Shown here piece by piece: positions 8,523 through 16,772 of a DNA stretch of 64,000 nucleotides; position 1 is the first letter of the stretch; each line of letters starts with the position of its first letter. The notes under the pieces are model-generated. The model saw nothing but the letters and a program-made list of their open reading frames with translations, had not been told where the DNA came from and ran no database searches. The stretch is from Streptomyces sp. 35G-GA-8 (GTDB taxonomy: Bacteria; Actinomycetota; Actinomycetes; Streptomycetales; Streptomycetaceae): contig NZ_JAMHJQ010000017.1 of NCBI RefSeq assembly GCF_023534745.1, forward strand, positions 1 through 64,000, read 5' to 3'. The position numbers and the translations under genes are program-made.

Positions 8523-9640
8523 CAGTCCAGTTCGTTCGCGGTCGTCTCGGCGATGGCGGGCGAGCACGTCATGCCGCGCCCGCCCGGCCCCGTCACCAGC
8601 CACACCCCGTCCCGCACCCGCTCCCGGTGCACGACCCGGGTGGTGTCGACGCACTGCGCGTACACCCCGGCCCAGCGGCGCCTGATGCGCGGCAGCGGCC
8701 GGCCGAGGAAGGACTCGACGACGGCGGAGAGATGCGCGTACGGGTCGTCCAGCAGGTCGAAGGCGAAGGGGTGCGCGTACTCATGGGTGTCGCCGATGGT
8801 CAGCCCGCCGTCCCGGCGCTGCACCATCAGCAGCTGCATCCGGTGCTCGGCGGCGACGGGGTCCTGCGCCTGGCCCGCGTTGAGCGCGTCGAGCGCCGCG
8901 CTCGCGTAGGCCGGGTAGTAGCGGAAGCTGTCGGCGTCCGCGACGGAGGTGGTGAGGTCCTCGCCGAGGGGATCGGTCTGCATCATCTGGAGGCGCACGC
9001 GGCGCACGGGCAGATCGGGCACCAGCTCACGGACGAGCCCGCTCAGCGCCGCGCCCGTGCAGAGGATGACGGCGTCGCCGGTGTGCGTCTCACCGTGGTC
9101 GTCACGGACGGCGTGCTCACCGACGACCTCGCGGACCTCGCGCCCGCCGACGTAGGTGTACCGCCCGGAGGCCAGCAGCTCCCGCTTGAGGGCGAGTTGG
9201 GCCGTACGCGGCTCGACGGCCGCGTCCCGCTCGCACCACAGAGCGGCCGTGAAGTCACCCCGGAGCGCCGGGTTGACCACCCGCGCCTCGGCGGCCGTGA
9301 GCAGTCGATAACCGCGGGCGGCGGCGTCGGGGCGGGAGGCCGCCCCTTCGGCGACGGCGAGCTCCAGCTCGGTACGTACCGGCGTCAGCGAACCGTTGGC
9401 CCGGAAGCCGAGGTCAGGGACGCGACGGCCGATGTCCTCCCACAGCTCGCGGGCCCGCAGCGCCGTCTCCAGCTCCTCGCCGCCCGCGCGGCCACTGACC
9501 CAAATCTGTCCGAAATTACGGAGAGAGGCCCCTCGCGCCTCGGTCTCGCGCTCGATCTGTACGACCTCGTGGCCGCGGTTCACTGCGTGCCAGGCGTGCA
9601 TGGTTCCCACCACGCCGGCTCCTACGACGATGACTCTCAC
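8519..9640 (-). CDS. FAD-dependent oxidoreductase of phosphonate catabolism
   Basis: The 373-residue protein starts with the dinucleotide-binding motif VVGAGVVG and a second FAD-contact segment (IERETEARGASLRNFGQ), the arrangement of DAO/glycine-oxidase-like amine oxidases. It belongs to the family repeatedly found beside phosphonatase-like hydrolases. It would oxidise the amino group of an aminophosphonate such as 2-aminoethylphosphonate or an N-methyl derivative to give phosphonoacetaldehyde for the next enzyme. Substrate assignment is from context and from published work on such flavoenzymes as I recall it. The start is GTG with GAGGAG upstream. It is the first structural gene after the regulator and a 27-bp inverted repeat. 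Confidence 0.82.
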   Translation of the reverse strand: MRVIVVGAGVVGTMHAWHAVNRGHEVVQIERETEARGASLRNFGQIWVSGRAGGEELETALRARELWEDIGRRVPDLGFRANGSLTPVRTELELAVAEGAASRPDAAARGYRLLTAAEARVVNPALRGDFTAALWCERDAAVEPRTAQLALKRELLASGRYTYVGGREVREVVGEHAVRDDHGETHTGDAVILCTGAALSGLVRELVPDLPVRRVRLQMMQTDPLGEDLTTSVADADSFRYYPAYASAALDALNAGQAQDPVAAEHRMQLLMVQRRDGGLTIGDTHEYAHPFAFDLLDDPYAHLSAVVESFLGRPLPRIRRRWAGVYAQCVDTTRVVHRERVRDGVWLVTGPGGRGMTCSPAIAETTANELDW

Positions 9641-9672
9641 AGCGGCAACGCTCCTCGCGGGTGGTGGCCCGG

Positions 9673-9699
9673 AACCGTCCGGTCGGCGACCGGACGGTT
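9673..9699. promoter_or_regulatory. Perfect 12+3+12 inverted repeat in front of the phosphonate operon
   Basis: The arms AACCGTCCGGTC and GACCGGACGGTT are perfectly complementary around GGC, 33 to 59 bp upstream of the FAD oxidoreductase start. It could be an operator or a stable 5'-UTR hairpin. Its position between regulator and structural genes favours a control role. Confidence 0.6.
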
Positions 9700-9715
9700 A
9701 ACGGGCCCTCAAGTT

Positions 9716-9726
9716 TGGACCAGACC
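9716..9726. promoter_or_regulatory. Candidate HutC/GntR operator
   Basis: TGGACCAGACC differs at two positions from TGGTCTAGACC, the core bound by DasR and related HutC-subfamily regulators. It lies 76 bp upstream of the FAD oxidoreductase gene, which is the expected place for autoregulation by the adjacent GntR protein. Confidence 0.4.
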
Positions 9727-9804
9727 CGTTATCTTTCCGTGATCGAGATAGTCATGACCGCCGTGGCGACTGGTCGCCAGTCGCCGGTTGTGAGTCGCTG
9801 GGCT

Positions 9805-10572
9805 TCAGTCGCGAACCGCGCCCAGGTGGGTGGTGAAGCTGAATCGGTCTCCGCGGTAGAGGGTGCGCACGCGCTCCAGCGGGTTGCCCCCCGTATCGCG
9901 CGAGACACGGTGGATCAGCAGCATGGGCAGAGCCGGCGGGGTGCCGATCAGCAGCGCCTCGCGCGGGGTGGCGAGCACGGTCTCGATCCGTTCGTCCGCG
10001 TCCCCGAAGGAGATGCCGAGCTCGTCACGGAGATAGCCGTAGAAGGACGAGTCGGGGTCGAACTCCGTGGCCAGGAAGGGCGCGCGGGCGACGGCGACAT
10101 AGGTGCTCTCCAGCCCCACCCGCTCGTCGTCGGCCAGCAGCACCCGCTCCATGTGCCAGATCGGCTCACCGAGCGCCACCCCCGTCGCGGCGGCCAGCGA
10201 GGGCGGGCAGGCGAAGCGGTCGAGGGAGATGAGGTTACGGCCCGGCCGGCGGCCCTGCCTGCGTACACCCTCGGTGTAACTGGCGAGCGAGAGAGGCTGC
10301 TCCAGCTTGGGGCCCGCGACGACCGTTCCCCGGCCCTGTCTGCGCAGCCGGCCCTCCAGCAGGAGCTCGCGCAGGGCCTGGCGCACGGTCTCGCGGGAGA
10401 CCTCGTACCGTACGGCGAGATCGCGTTCGGTGGGGAGCAGCCCGCCTTCGCCCAACTCCTCGATCAGGACGGCGACCCGCGCCTTGACCGCGTAGTACTT
10501 GGGGATGCGGCCGTGCTCCGGAATGCCGGAGCGGACGGGTGCGCCTGGTGCCTGGTCGTTCGGGTAGTCCAC
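9805..10572 (-). CDS. GntR-family (HutC subfamily) transcriptional regulator
   Basis: The 255-residue protein has an N-terminal winged helix (LLPTERDLAVRYEVSRETVRQALREL, about residues 45-70) and a C-terminal UTRA ligand-binding domain ending in RTLYRGDRFSFTTHL, the usual HutC-type tail. It is encoded immediately before the phosphonate genes and probably represses them, with a phosphonate or degradation intermediate as ligand. The start is GTG with no strong ribosome-binding site. Related regulators (PhnF, DasR) bind 12-bp palindromes, and a partial match lies in the downstream intergenic region. Confidence 0.88.
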   Translation of the reverse strand: MDYPNDQAPGAPVRSGIPEHGRIPKYYAVKARVAVLIEELGEGGLLPTERDLAVRYEVSRETVRQALRELLLEGRLRRQGRGTVVAGPKLEQPLSLASYTEGVRRQGRRPGRNLISLDRFACPPSLAAATGVALGEPIWHMERVLLADDERVGLESTYVAVARAPFLATEFDPDSSFYGYLRDELGISFGDADERIETVLATPREALLIGTPPALPMLLIHRVSRDTGGNPLERVRTLYRGDRFSFTTHLGAVRD

Positions 10573-10609
10573 CTGGGGATGTTCGCATGGGGCGTACGGG
10601 CCCGGCCGG

Positions 10610-11740
10610 TCAGGGGCGCCCGGTCCGCAGCCGCCGTACGCCGACGACCAGCACGACTCCGGCCGTGACCAGGGCCGTCGCGGCGGCGATACGGCCGATG
10701 AGGTCGTTGCCGGTTCCGGCGCGGGCGAGTTCGGGCGGTGCGTCCGCCCGCTTCTCCTTGTGGCCCTTCTCCCTGTGGCCCTTCTCCCTGTGGCCCTTCT
10801 CGTTGTCAGCCACTTCCTTGTCGCTGGTTGCCCTGTCGCCGTTCACCCCGCCCGAGCCGACGGCGAAGTCGTACGTGTTGGACTCCCCCACCCAGTCGCC
10901 GTCACGGCCCCGGCGCTGCACGGTCGCGGCACTCATCACGACCCTGTTCGGGCGTGCGTCGGCGGCGAAGGCGAGCCGCGCGCTGACGGTCACGGTCCGG
11001 CCCTCCGGTACGACGAAGCCCGGGAAGCCGTCGTTGAGGACACCGACGATCTCGTCCTCGTCGGTCTTCTCCAGCGACAGCGTGCGCCACCGCCCTCCGT
11101 CGCCGGACGTCGCCGGCCTGATCTGGAGCGTGACCTGGGAGACGGCCAGCGTGCGGTCCCGGTCGGCGAGAACGACCACGGGATGGATGTACCGGCAGTC
11201 CGCGTCCGTGGTGTTGGTCAGATCGAGGAACCAGGTCCCGGGGCCGCCGCCGGGCCGGAAGCCGGCGGGCCCGCCATGGATACGGGCCTCGATCGGGAAG
11301 TCACGATCGGAGACATCGCCGCAGCGGGGCTCACGCGTCGGCCCGCGCGCCGGTCCGCGCGCCGGTCCGCGCGTCGACTCGCCCGCGCCGGAGGAGGCCG
11401 CCGTCCGGACAGTCGTCGCCTGCTCGGCCCGCGCTTCCTGGGTCAGCGCGGGCAGCGCGGGCAGCGTGGGCATCGTGGGCACTACGGTCGGCGCGATCGC
11501 GCCCGCCGCCGTGACCCCGAGGGCAAGGGTGCGCCGGAGCCTCACGAGAGGCTTGCGGAGAGGGGACGTCCCGGGCCGTATAAGGGACTCGGGTCGTATG
11601 GACGGCTTGGGCCGCATGGACGGCTTGGGGCGGATAGACGGCATGGGTCGCACGGCCTTTGCTGATCGCGTGACGGTCGGGGCGGCGTTGCCCGGCCACT
11701 GGACGAACGAGTCGGGGCCCCGCATCCCTGACGCTGCCAT
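10610..11740 (-). CDS. Repeat-rich secreted surface protein with C-terminal membrane anchor
   Basis: I do not recognise the family. The 376-residue product starts with SIRPKPSMRPKPSIRPESL-type repeats, then a hydrophobic segment (LRRTLALGVTAAGAIAPTVVP) that may be a signal peptide, then GPARGPARGP repeats, a beta-rich ectodomain (about 160-300) and KGHREKGHREKGHKEK. It ends in ELARAGTGN, a hydrophobic helix and a basic tail (RRLRTGRP). That ending resembles a Streptomyces LAXTG sorting signal with an altered motif. The start at 11740 was chosen because the open frame upstream is only the shadow of the ROK gene. It may be displayed on the wall or simply membrane-anchored. Confidence 0.6.
   Translation of the reverse strand: MAASGMRGPDSFVQWPGNAAPTVTRSAKAVRPMPSIRPKPSMRPKPSIRPESLIRPGTSPLRKPLVRLRRTLALGVTAAGAIAPTVVPTMPTLPALPALTQEARAEQATTVRTAASSGAGESTRGPARGPARGPTREPRCGDVSDRDFPIEARIHGGPAGFRPGGGPGTWFLDLTNTTDADCRYIHPVVVLADRDRTLAVSQVTLQIRPATSGDGGRWRTLSLEKTDEDEIVGVLNDGFPGFVVPEGRTVTVSARLAFAADARPNRVVMSAATVQRRGRDGDWVGESNTYDFAVGSGGVNGDRATSDKEVADNEKGHREKGHREKGHKEKRADAPPELARAGTGNDLIGRIAAATALVTAGVVLVVGVRRLRTGRP
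10751..10806. repeat. 15-bp tandem repeat, about 3.7 copies, coding
   Basis: Units of CTTCTCCCTGTGGCC (two identical, two variant) encode the KGHRE repeats of the surface protein. A further 18-bp array (11591-11650) lies in the same gene, encoding the RPKPS repeats. Confidence 0.8.
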
Positions 11741-11805
11741 GTGCCGGAGGCCCGGCCCGAGCGCTGTACCCCCAAATGGATGATCAATCGAACAAATGAA
11801 CTCGA

Positions 11806-13065
11806 TCAGCCCAGCTCCGCACTCCGGCGGTGCTTGAACACCGGCGCCAGGACCAGTTGCGCGGCGCCCTCCGCGACCGGGTGCGCGCCCCCCTGGGCCG
11901 CCGCCACGGCGATGCCCGCGCCCCGGGCGCGTTCGGCGACGGCGGCGGCCACTCCCCGTACGAAACGCTCCTCGTGCGCGGCGATCGTCCGGCCACCGAG
12001 CAGAACGCGGTCGATGTCGAGCAGTCCCACGAGGTTCGCCGCCCCGGCGCCGAGTACCCGCGCGGCCTCCGCCAGATCGCCGCGGGCGACCGCCGCCAGA
12101 CAGAGCGCCTCGATACAGCCGCGGCTTCCGCACTCGCACAAGGGCCCGTCGAGCTGGATGACCTGGTGACCGAACTCGCCCGCGCCGGTGCGTGCGCCGC
12201 GGTGGAGCGTGCCGCCGAGGACGAGCCCGGCCCCCAGGCCCGTACCGAGATGGAGATACACGAACGAGTCGCCGGGCCCGCGCAGCGCCAGCCCGAGGGC
12301 GGCGGCGTTGGTGTCCTTGTCGAGGACGACGGGGAGTTGGAGGCGCGCGGCGAGGGCGTCGCGCAGCGGGAAACCGTCCCACTGCGGAAAGCCGGTGACG
12401 CGCCGGGGTACGCCGGTGGCGTGATCGAGCGGTCCGGGCATCGCGACGCCGACACCGAGCAGTTCCCCGGCACGAAACTCGGCCCCGACGCGTCCGGCCC
12501 CGGCCCGCTCGGCGCCCACGCGTCCGGCCTCGACGCGTCCGGCCTCCGCCCGTACCGCGTCCACCTGTACCGCCGCCGCCTCGATCACCCGTTCCGCCCC
12601 CGCCCCGAGGTCGAACGGAACCCTGCGTACCGCCACGGGCGTGCCGGCCAGGTCCACCAGGACCGCCGTCAGTTCGTCGCGGTCCAGATGCAGGCCCATG
12701 GCGTACGCGGCCGAGGGGACGAGCCGCAGTACGGTCCGCGGCTTACCGCCCGTGGAGGCGCGGCGCCCGGCCTCCGCGGCCATGCCCTCCGTACGCAGCC
12801 TGGCCGTGATCTTGCTGACCGCCTGGGGGGTGAGGCCGGTGCGCTCGGCCAGTTCCAGCCGGCTGATCCCGCCCTCACCCGCCGTACGCAGCAGGTCGAG
12901 CACCAGGGCCGCGTTGTGGCCGCGCAGGGTCGGCAGATTCGCGCCCGCGCTCTCCCTGCCGTTCCCGCTGCCGATCCCGACCCAGTCCGTGTTCCCGTTC
13001 CCGTTCCCGTTCTCGCTGTCGTTCCCTCTGCCGTTCCCCGTGTTCACATCCGTCACATCCGCCAT
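11806..13065 (-). CDS. ROK-family transcriptional repressor
   Basis: The 419-residue protein has an N-terminal winged helix (ISRLELAERTGLTPQAVSKI, about residues 70-90) and a C-terminal ROK sugar-kinase-like domain containing the zinc motif CECGSRGCIE. The first 45 residues are an Asn/Gly-rich repeat of no obvious function. The ATG at 13065 has AGGAG upstream and was preferred to a frame extended 23 residues earlier. ROK repressors (XylR/NagC-like) sense sugars. It is transcribed away from the Gfo/Idh/MocA dehydrogenase, and the 47-bp gap holds a 27-bp palindrome, so it probably controls both itself and the dehydrogenase genes. Confidence 0.88.
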   Translation of the reverse strand: MADVTDVNTGNGRGNDSENGNGNGNTDWVGIGSGNGRESAGANLPTLRGHNAALVLDLLRTAGEGGISRLELAERTGLTPQAVSKITARLRTEGMAAEAGRRASTGGKPRTVLRLVPSAAYAMGLHLDRDELTAVLVDLAGTPVAVRRVPFDLGAGAERVIEAAAVQVDAVRAEAGRVEAGRVGAERAGAGRVGAEFRAGELLGVGVAMPGPLDHATGVPRRVTGFPQWDGFPLRDALAARLQLPVVLDKDTNAAALGLALRGPGDSFVYLHLGTGLGAGLVLGGTLHRGARTGAGEFGHQVIQLDGPLCECGSRGCIEALCLAAVARGDLAEAARVLGAGAANLVGLLDIDRVLLGGRTIAAHEERFVRGVAAAVAERARGAGIAVAAAQGGAHPVAEGAAQLVLAPVFKHRRSAELG

Positions 13066-13080
13066 TGTCACTCCTGCTTG

Positions 13081-13107
13081 CACTTTGGCAACAGCGTTGC
13101 TTAAGTG
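13081..13107. promoter_or_regulatory. Palindromic operator between ROK regulator and dehydrogenase
   Basis: A 27-bp imperfect palindrome has outer arms CACTT/AAGTG and a core of GCAAC, AGC, GTTGC. It nearly fills the 47 bp between the two divergent starts and is the obvious binding site for the ROK repressor. Confidence 0.6.
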
Positions 13108-13112
13108 GACGC

Positions 13113-14204
13113 ATGACTGGTACCGGCACCCCAACGCGCGTCGGACTCGTGGGCTACGGCCTCGCGGGCTCCGTCTTCCACGCCCCGCTGATCGCCGCCA
13201 CCGACGGGCTCGTACTCGACACGATCGTCACCTCCAGCCAGGAGCGCCGGGAACAGGCGCGCGCCGAGTTCCCCGGCGTACGGTTCGCGGCCTCGCCGGA
13301 CGAACTGTGGCAGCGGGCGGAGGGCCTCGACCTCATCGTCATCGCCTCTCCCAACAAGACCCATGTCCCGCTCGCCACAGCCGCGCTCAAGGCCGGACTG
13401 CCGGTCGTCGTGGACAAGCCGGTCGCCGGCAGCGCCGCCGAGGCGCGCGAGCTGGCCGCGCTCGCCGAGGAGCGCGGGCTGCTGCTCTCCGTCTTCCAGA
13501 ACCGCCGCTGGGACAACGACTTCCTCACGCTCACCCGCCTCGTCGCGGCGGGCGAGCTGGGCGACATACAGCGCTTCGAGTCCCGCTTCGAGCGGTGGCG
13601 CCCGCAGCTCAAGGGCGGCTGGCGCGAGTCGGGCGCGGCGGAGGAGATCGGAGGTCTGCTGTACGACCTCGGGAGCCATGTCGTCGACCAGGCGCTGGTG
13701 CTGTTCGGCCCGGCGGTACGGGTGTACGCGGAGGCGGACGCACGCCGTCCGGGCTCCGAGACCGACGACGACACCTTCATCGCGATCACCCACGCGAACG
13801 GCGTGCGCTCCCATCTCTACGCCAGCGCCACCACCGCCCAACTGGGCCCGCGCTTCCGCGTGCTCGGCTCGACGGCCGGCTATGTGAAGTACGGGCTCGA
13901 CCCTCAGGAGGCGGATCTGCGCGAGGGCAGGCGGCCGGGCACGGGAACGGGCTGGGGCGTGGAGCCCGAGTCGCTGTGGGGCCGGATCGGGGCCGGGGAA
14001 TCGCCGCTGACGGGCGGGGGCCACCCCGTAGAGACCGAGCCGGGCGACTATCCGGCGTACTACGCGGGGATCGCCACCGCGCTGCGCGAGGGCACCGCGC
14101 CGCCGGTGACGGCGCACGAGGCGGCGGCGGCGCTCGACGTACTGGAGGCGGCGCGGCGCTCGGCCCGCGAGGGCACCGCGGTCACGCTGGAGGTCCGCTC
14201 ATGA
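13113..14204 (+). CDS. Gfo/Idh/MocA-family NAD(P)-dependent oxidoreductase
   Basis: The 363-residue cytosolic enzyme opens with a Rossmann motif (VGLVGYGLAGSVFHAPLI) and has the family's VDKPVAGSAAEARELA segment, with the catalytic-site lysine of the KP motif, followed by the C-terminal alpha/beta domain. Members oxidise or reduce sugars and cyclitols such as myo-inositol or 1,5-anhydro sugars. The substrate is unknown. The ATG at 13113 lies just beyond the palindromic operator. The gene ends in an ATGA overlap with the next gene, so the two are co-translated under likely control of the ROK repressor. Confidence 0.88.
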   Translation: MTGTGTPTRVGLVGYGLAGSVFHAPLIAATDGLVLDTIVTSSQERREQARAEFPGVRFAASPDELWQRAEGLDLIVIASPNKTHVPLATAALKAGLPVVVDKPVAGSAAEARELAALAEERGLLLSVFQNRRWDNDFLTLTRLVAAGELGDIQRFESRFERWRPQLKGGWRESGAAEEIGGLLYDLGSHVVDQALVLFGPAVRVYAEADARRPGSETDDDTFIAITHANGVRSHLYASATTAQLGPRFRVLGSTAGYVKYGLDPQEADLREGRRPGTGTGWGVEPESLWGRIGAGESPLTGGGHPVETEPGDYPAYYAGIATALREGTAPPVTAHEAAAALDVLEAARRSAREGTAVTLEVRS

Positions 14205-14782
14205 GCGCCCCCGCGTCCAACGCACCCGCATCCAACGCCCCTGGCCCCGCACCCGCACACGCATCCAACGCACCTGCACCCGCACCCGCACCCGCACCCG
14301 CACCCGATGAAGCCTCCGCGCCCACGCCCCCCACGGTGGCCGAGCTCGAAGCGCAGGAAGCCCGGCTGATCCTGCGTCACTTCACCTATGACGACGCGTG
14401 GGCGCTGGGCGGTCTGCTGGTCGAGTTGGCGCGCGAGCGGAGCGCGCCGGTGGCGATCGACATCCGCCGGGGCGCACAGCAGCTGTTCCACTGCGCCCTG
14501 CCGGGCTCGACGGCGGACAACGACGCGTGGATCGACCGCAAGCGCCGGGTCGTGGAGCGGTACGGCGCCAGCTCGTTCCTCGTGGGCGCGCGCTTCCGCG
14601 CCAAGGGCACCACCTTCGAGGAGTCCTCCCGCCTGGACCCGGACCTGTACGCGGCGCACGGCGGCTCGTTCCCGATCGCGGTGGAGGGCGCGGGCGTCAT
14701 CGGTACGGTGACGGTCTCGGGCCTGCCGCAGGCGGAGGACCACGCCATGGTGGTGCGGGCGCTGGAGCGACTGCGCGGCTGA
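14201..14782 (+). CDS. UPF0303/heme-degrading-domain (HbpS/GlcG-like) protein
   Basis: The 193-residue protein has a long Ala/Pro-rich disordered N-terminus (about residues 1-45, with an APAPAP run from a 6-bp repeat) and then a compact alpha/beta domain containing PVAIDIRRGAQQLFHCALPG and a C-terminal HGGSFPIAVEGAGVIGTVTV strand pair. The latter is the hallmark of the GlcG/HbpS/UPF0303 fold. Annotated relatives are called heme-degrading proteins, but activity is unproven for most. It is joined to the dehydrogenase gene by an ATGA overlap, so it may assist sugar oxidation rather than heme metabolism. Confidence 0.8.
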   Translation: MSAPASNAPASNAPGPAPAHASNAPAPAPAPAPAPDEASAPTPPTVAELEAQEARLILRHFTYDDAWALGGLLVELARERSAPVAIDIRRGAQQLFHCALPGSTADNDAWIDRKRRVVERYGASSFLVGARFRAKGTTFEESSRLDPDLYAAHGGSFPIAVEGAGVIGTVTVSGLPQAEDHAMVVRALERLRG

Positions 14783-14810
14783 GGAACGCGAGGGAAAGCA
14801 GAAAGGAAAA

Positions 14811-14839
14811 GGTACGGAACGGCCAGGCCGTTCCGTACC
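14811..14839 (+). terminator. Strong hairpin terminator
   Basis: A perfect 12-bp stem (GGTACGGAACGG with its complement) closes a 5-base loop, 29 bp after the stop of the UPF0303-type gene. The next gene is convergent, so the hairpin may serve both directions. Confidence 0.75.
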
Positions 14840-14883
14840 CGCTACCCGATACCCGGTATCTGGTATCCGGTCTGCCTCTCGCG

Positions 14884-15744
14884 TCAGGCGTCCTTGAACT
14901 CCTGGCGCTGCCTGCCCAGTCCCTCGATCTCCAGCTCCACCACATCACCCGCGCGCAGATACGGCTTGGGCTCCGGCTTGCCCAGCGCCACCCCGGCGGG
15001 CGTCCCGGTGTTGATGACATCGCCCGGGTACAGCGTCATGAACTGGCTGACGTACCGCACGACCTCACCCACCCCGAAGATCTGCTCGGCGGTCGTGCCG
15101 TCCTGCTTCAACTCGCCGTTGACGCGAAGCCTGAGCGCCAACGCCTGCGGGTCCGGCACCTCGTCCGCGGTCACCAGCCAGGGGCCGAGCGGGTTGAACG
15201 TTTCGCAGTTCTTGCCCTTGTCCCAGGTGCCGCCGCGCTCGATCTGGAACTCGCGCTCGGAGACATCGTGCGAGACGGCGTACCCGGCGACATGAGCCAG
15301 CCCCTCCTCGGCGGAGTCCAGATAGCGGGCCGTACGGCCGATGACGACCGCGAGTTCGACCTCCCAGTCGGTCTTGACGCTGCCCCGGGGCACGAGGACG
15401 GTGTCGTCGGGGCCGACCACGGTGTCCGGAGCCTTGAAGAAGATGATCGGCTCGGCCGGAATCTCCGCTCCGGTCTCCGCCGCGTGGTCGTGGTAGTTCA
15501 GCCCGATGCAGACGATCTTGCCGATCCGGGCGAGCGGCGGTCCGACGCGCGGCGCCGGTCCGTCGAGTACGGGCAGTTCGCCCGACGCGGCGGCCAACCG
15601 GATCCGGTCCAGCGCGGTGTCATCGGCGAGCAGCGCGCCGTCGATGTCCGTGACCAGCCCGGACAGGTCCCTGAGGGTCGTCCCGTCCTGGTCAAGCAGC
15701 GCGGGGCGCTCGGCCCCCGCCGTACCGACACGCAGCAGCTTCAT
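14884..15744 (-). CDS. Fumarylacetoacetate hydrolase (FAH) family protein
   Basis: The 286-residue enzyme has the FAH C-terminal domain: KIVCIGLNYHDHAAE, IIFFKAPDTVVGP, WEVELAVVIGR with the metal-binding E-x-E, and GDVINTGTPAGV near the end. Family members hydrolyse or decarboxylate 2,4-diketo acids or ureidoacrylate-like substrates, using a divalent cation. The start at 15744 has AGAGGAG upstream. The gene stands alone, so its pathway is not shown. Possibilities include 2,4-diketo-3-deoxy sugar acid degradation, which would fit the adjacent sugar dehydrogenase, but that is speculative. Confidence 0.88.
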   Translation of the reverse strand: MKLLRVGTAGAERPALLDQDGTTLRDLSGLVTDIDGALLADDTALDRIRLAAASGELPVLDGPAPRVGPPLARIGKIVCIGLNYHDHAAETGAEIPAEPIIFFKAPDTVVGPDDTVLVPRGSVKTDWEVELAVVIGRTARYLDSAEEGLAHVAGYAVSHDVSEREFQIERGGTWDKGKNCETFNPLGPWLVTADEVPDPQALALRLRVNGELKQDGTTAEQIFGVGEVVRYVSQFMTLYPGDVINTGTPAGVALGKPEPKPYLRAGDVVELEIEGLGRQRQEFKDA

Positions 15745-15871
15745 GTCTGTCTCCTCTGGTCGAACATGACCCGGCCGATGGATGCGGCCACCGGCAGGGA
15801 TTGGCCGATCCTCCAAGACATCCGATCACTCTGCAAGACCCTGTTCACCCCCTGGACCGCCCTCACCTCTT

Positions 15872-15912
15872 GGGCGTCAGGAGGCGTCACGGGGCGTCAC
15901 GGGGCGTCACGG
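15872..15912. repeat. 10-bp tandem repeat across the yidC stop codon
   Basis: Units of GGCGTCACGG occur three times in tandem with a diverged fourth. The yidC stop (15907-15909) lies in the gene-proximal unit, so the 3' end of the gene has been duplicated into the intergenic region. Confidence 0.7.
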
Positions 15913-16665
15913 GGTAGCGGCGGCCAGTGCGCCGCCCGCCGGATACATGTCCCGGTAGAGGAAGTAGCGTTCGGCCGCCGTCCACGTCGTACTCGTCACC
16001 ACGTACAGCGCGGCGGCCAGCGGCACCACGGCGACGGTGAAGAGCGTCGCGAAGGACAGCAGCGGCATCATCTTCGTCATCGCGCCCATGCCCGGCATCT
16101 GCTGCCCGTCGGGCCCCGCCGGCAGCGCGGGAGCGTGCGCCATCTGGATCTTCGTCCGGCGGAAGTTGAAGGTGGCGACCCCGGCGACGATCGCGAAGAG
16201 ACCCAGATACACCAGCCCCGCGCCGCCCAGCGGACCGCCGTGCGCGAGCGCGTCCGTCCAGCGGTCGCCGAGCGGCGCGGCGAAGAAGGAATGACCGAGC
16301 AGTTCGTTCCGCTCGCCGCCGATCGTGCTGTTGGAGAAGAGGTGGTACATGAGGAAGAACGCGGGCATCTGGAGCAGGCTCGGCAGACAGCCCGAGAGCG
16401 GTGAGACCTTCTCCTTGGCGTGCAGTTCCATGAGCGCCTTCTGCATGCGCTCGGGGTTCTTGCCGTGTTTCTTGCGCAGTTCGGCGATCTGCGGGGCGAG
16501 TTTGGTACGTGCCTTCTGACCGCGGGCCGCCGCGCGGGAGAGGGGATGGATCGCCAGCCGTACGCACGCGGTGAAGAGGATGATCGCCGCGGCGGCGGCG
16601 CCCGCGCTGAAGAGCGGCTGGAGCAGATTGGCGAGTTGTTCGACCAGATTGGCGAAAACGGACAT
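15907..16665 (-). CDS. YidC/Oxa1-family membrane insertase (short paralogue)
   Basis: The 252-residue integral membrane protein has the 60KD_IMP domain: a first helix, a positively charged hydrophilic loop (RGQKARTKLAPQIAELRKKHGKNPERM) and further helices including PSLLQMPAFFLMYHLFSNS. It lacks the long C-terminal tail of the main actinobacterial YidC encoded near oriC, so it is probably a secondary paralogue. YidC inserts membrane proteins with or without SecYEG. It lies downstream of the DUF6412-like gene and the HxlR regulator, all leftward, suggesting one transcription unit. Confidence 0.85.
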   Translation of the reverse strand: MSVFANLVEQLANLLQPLFSAGAAAAAIILFTACVRLAIHPLSRAAARGQKARTKLAPQIAELRKKHGKNPERMQKALMELHAKEKVSPLSGCLPSLLQMPAFFLMYHLFSNSTIGGERNELLGHSFFAAPLGDRWTDALAHGGPLGGAGLVYLGLFAIVAGVATFNFRRTKIQMAHAPALPAGPDGQQMPGMGAMTKMMPLLSFATLFTVAVVPLAAALYVVTSTTWTAAERYFLYRDMYPAGGALAAATP

Positions 16666-16772
16666 GGTGAGCCCTCCGTGGGTCTCGTCGTGCCGGATGA
16701 GATGCAGCTCGGCATGACGACCCGCGCGCGGGGGAGGGGGGTGGAGCGGGTGGCGGGAGGCGGGTGGCTGTC

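Noticed and set aside
11741-12382. Upstream extension of the repeat-rich surface protein
   Set aside because: The extra 214 codons overlap the ROK gene out of frame and are Arg/Gly-rich shadow. A start at 11740 is more sensible.
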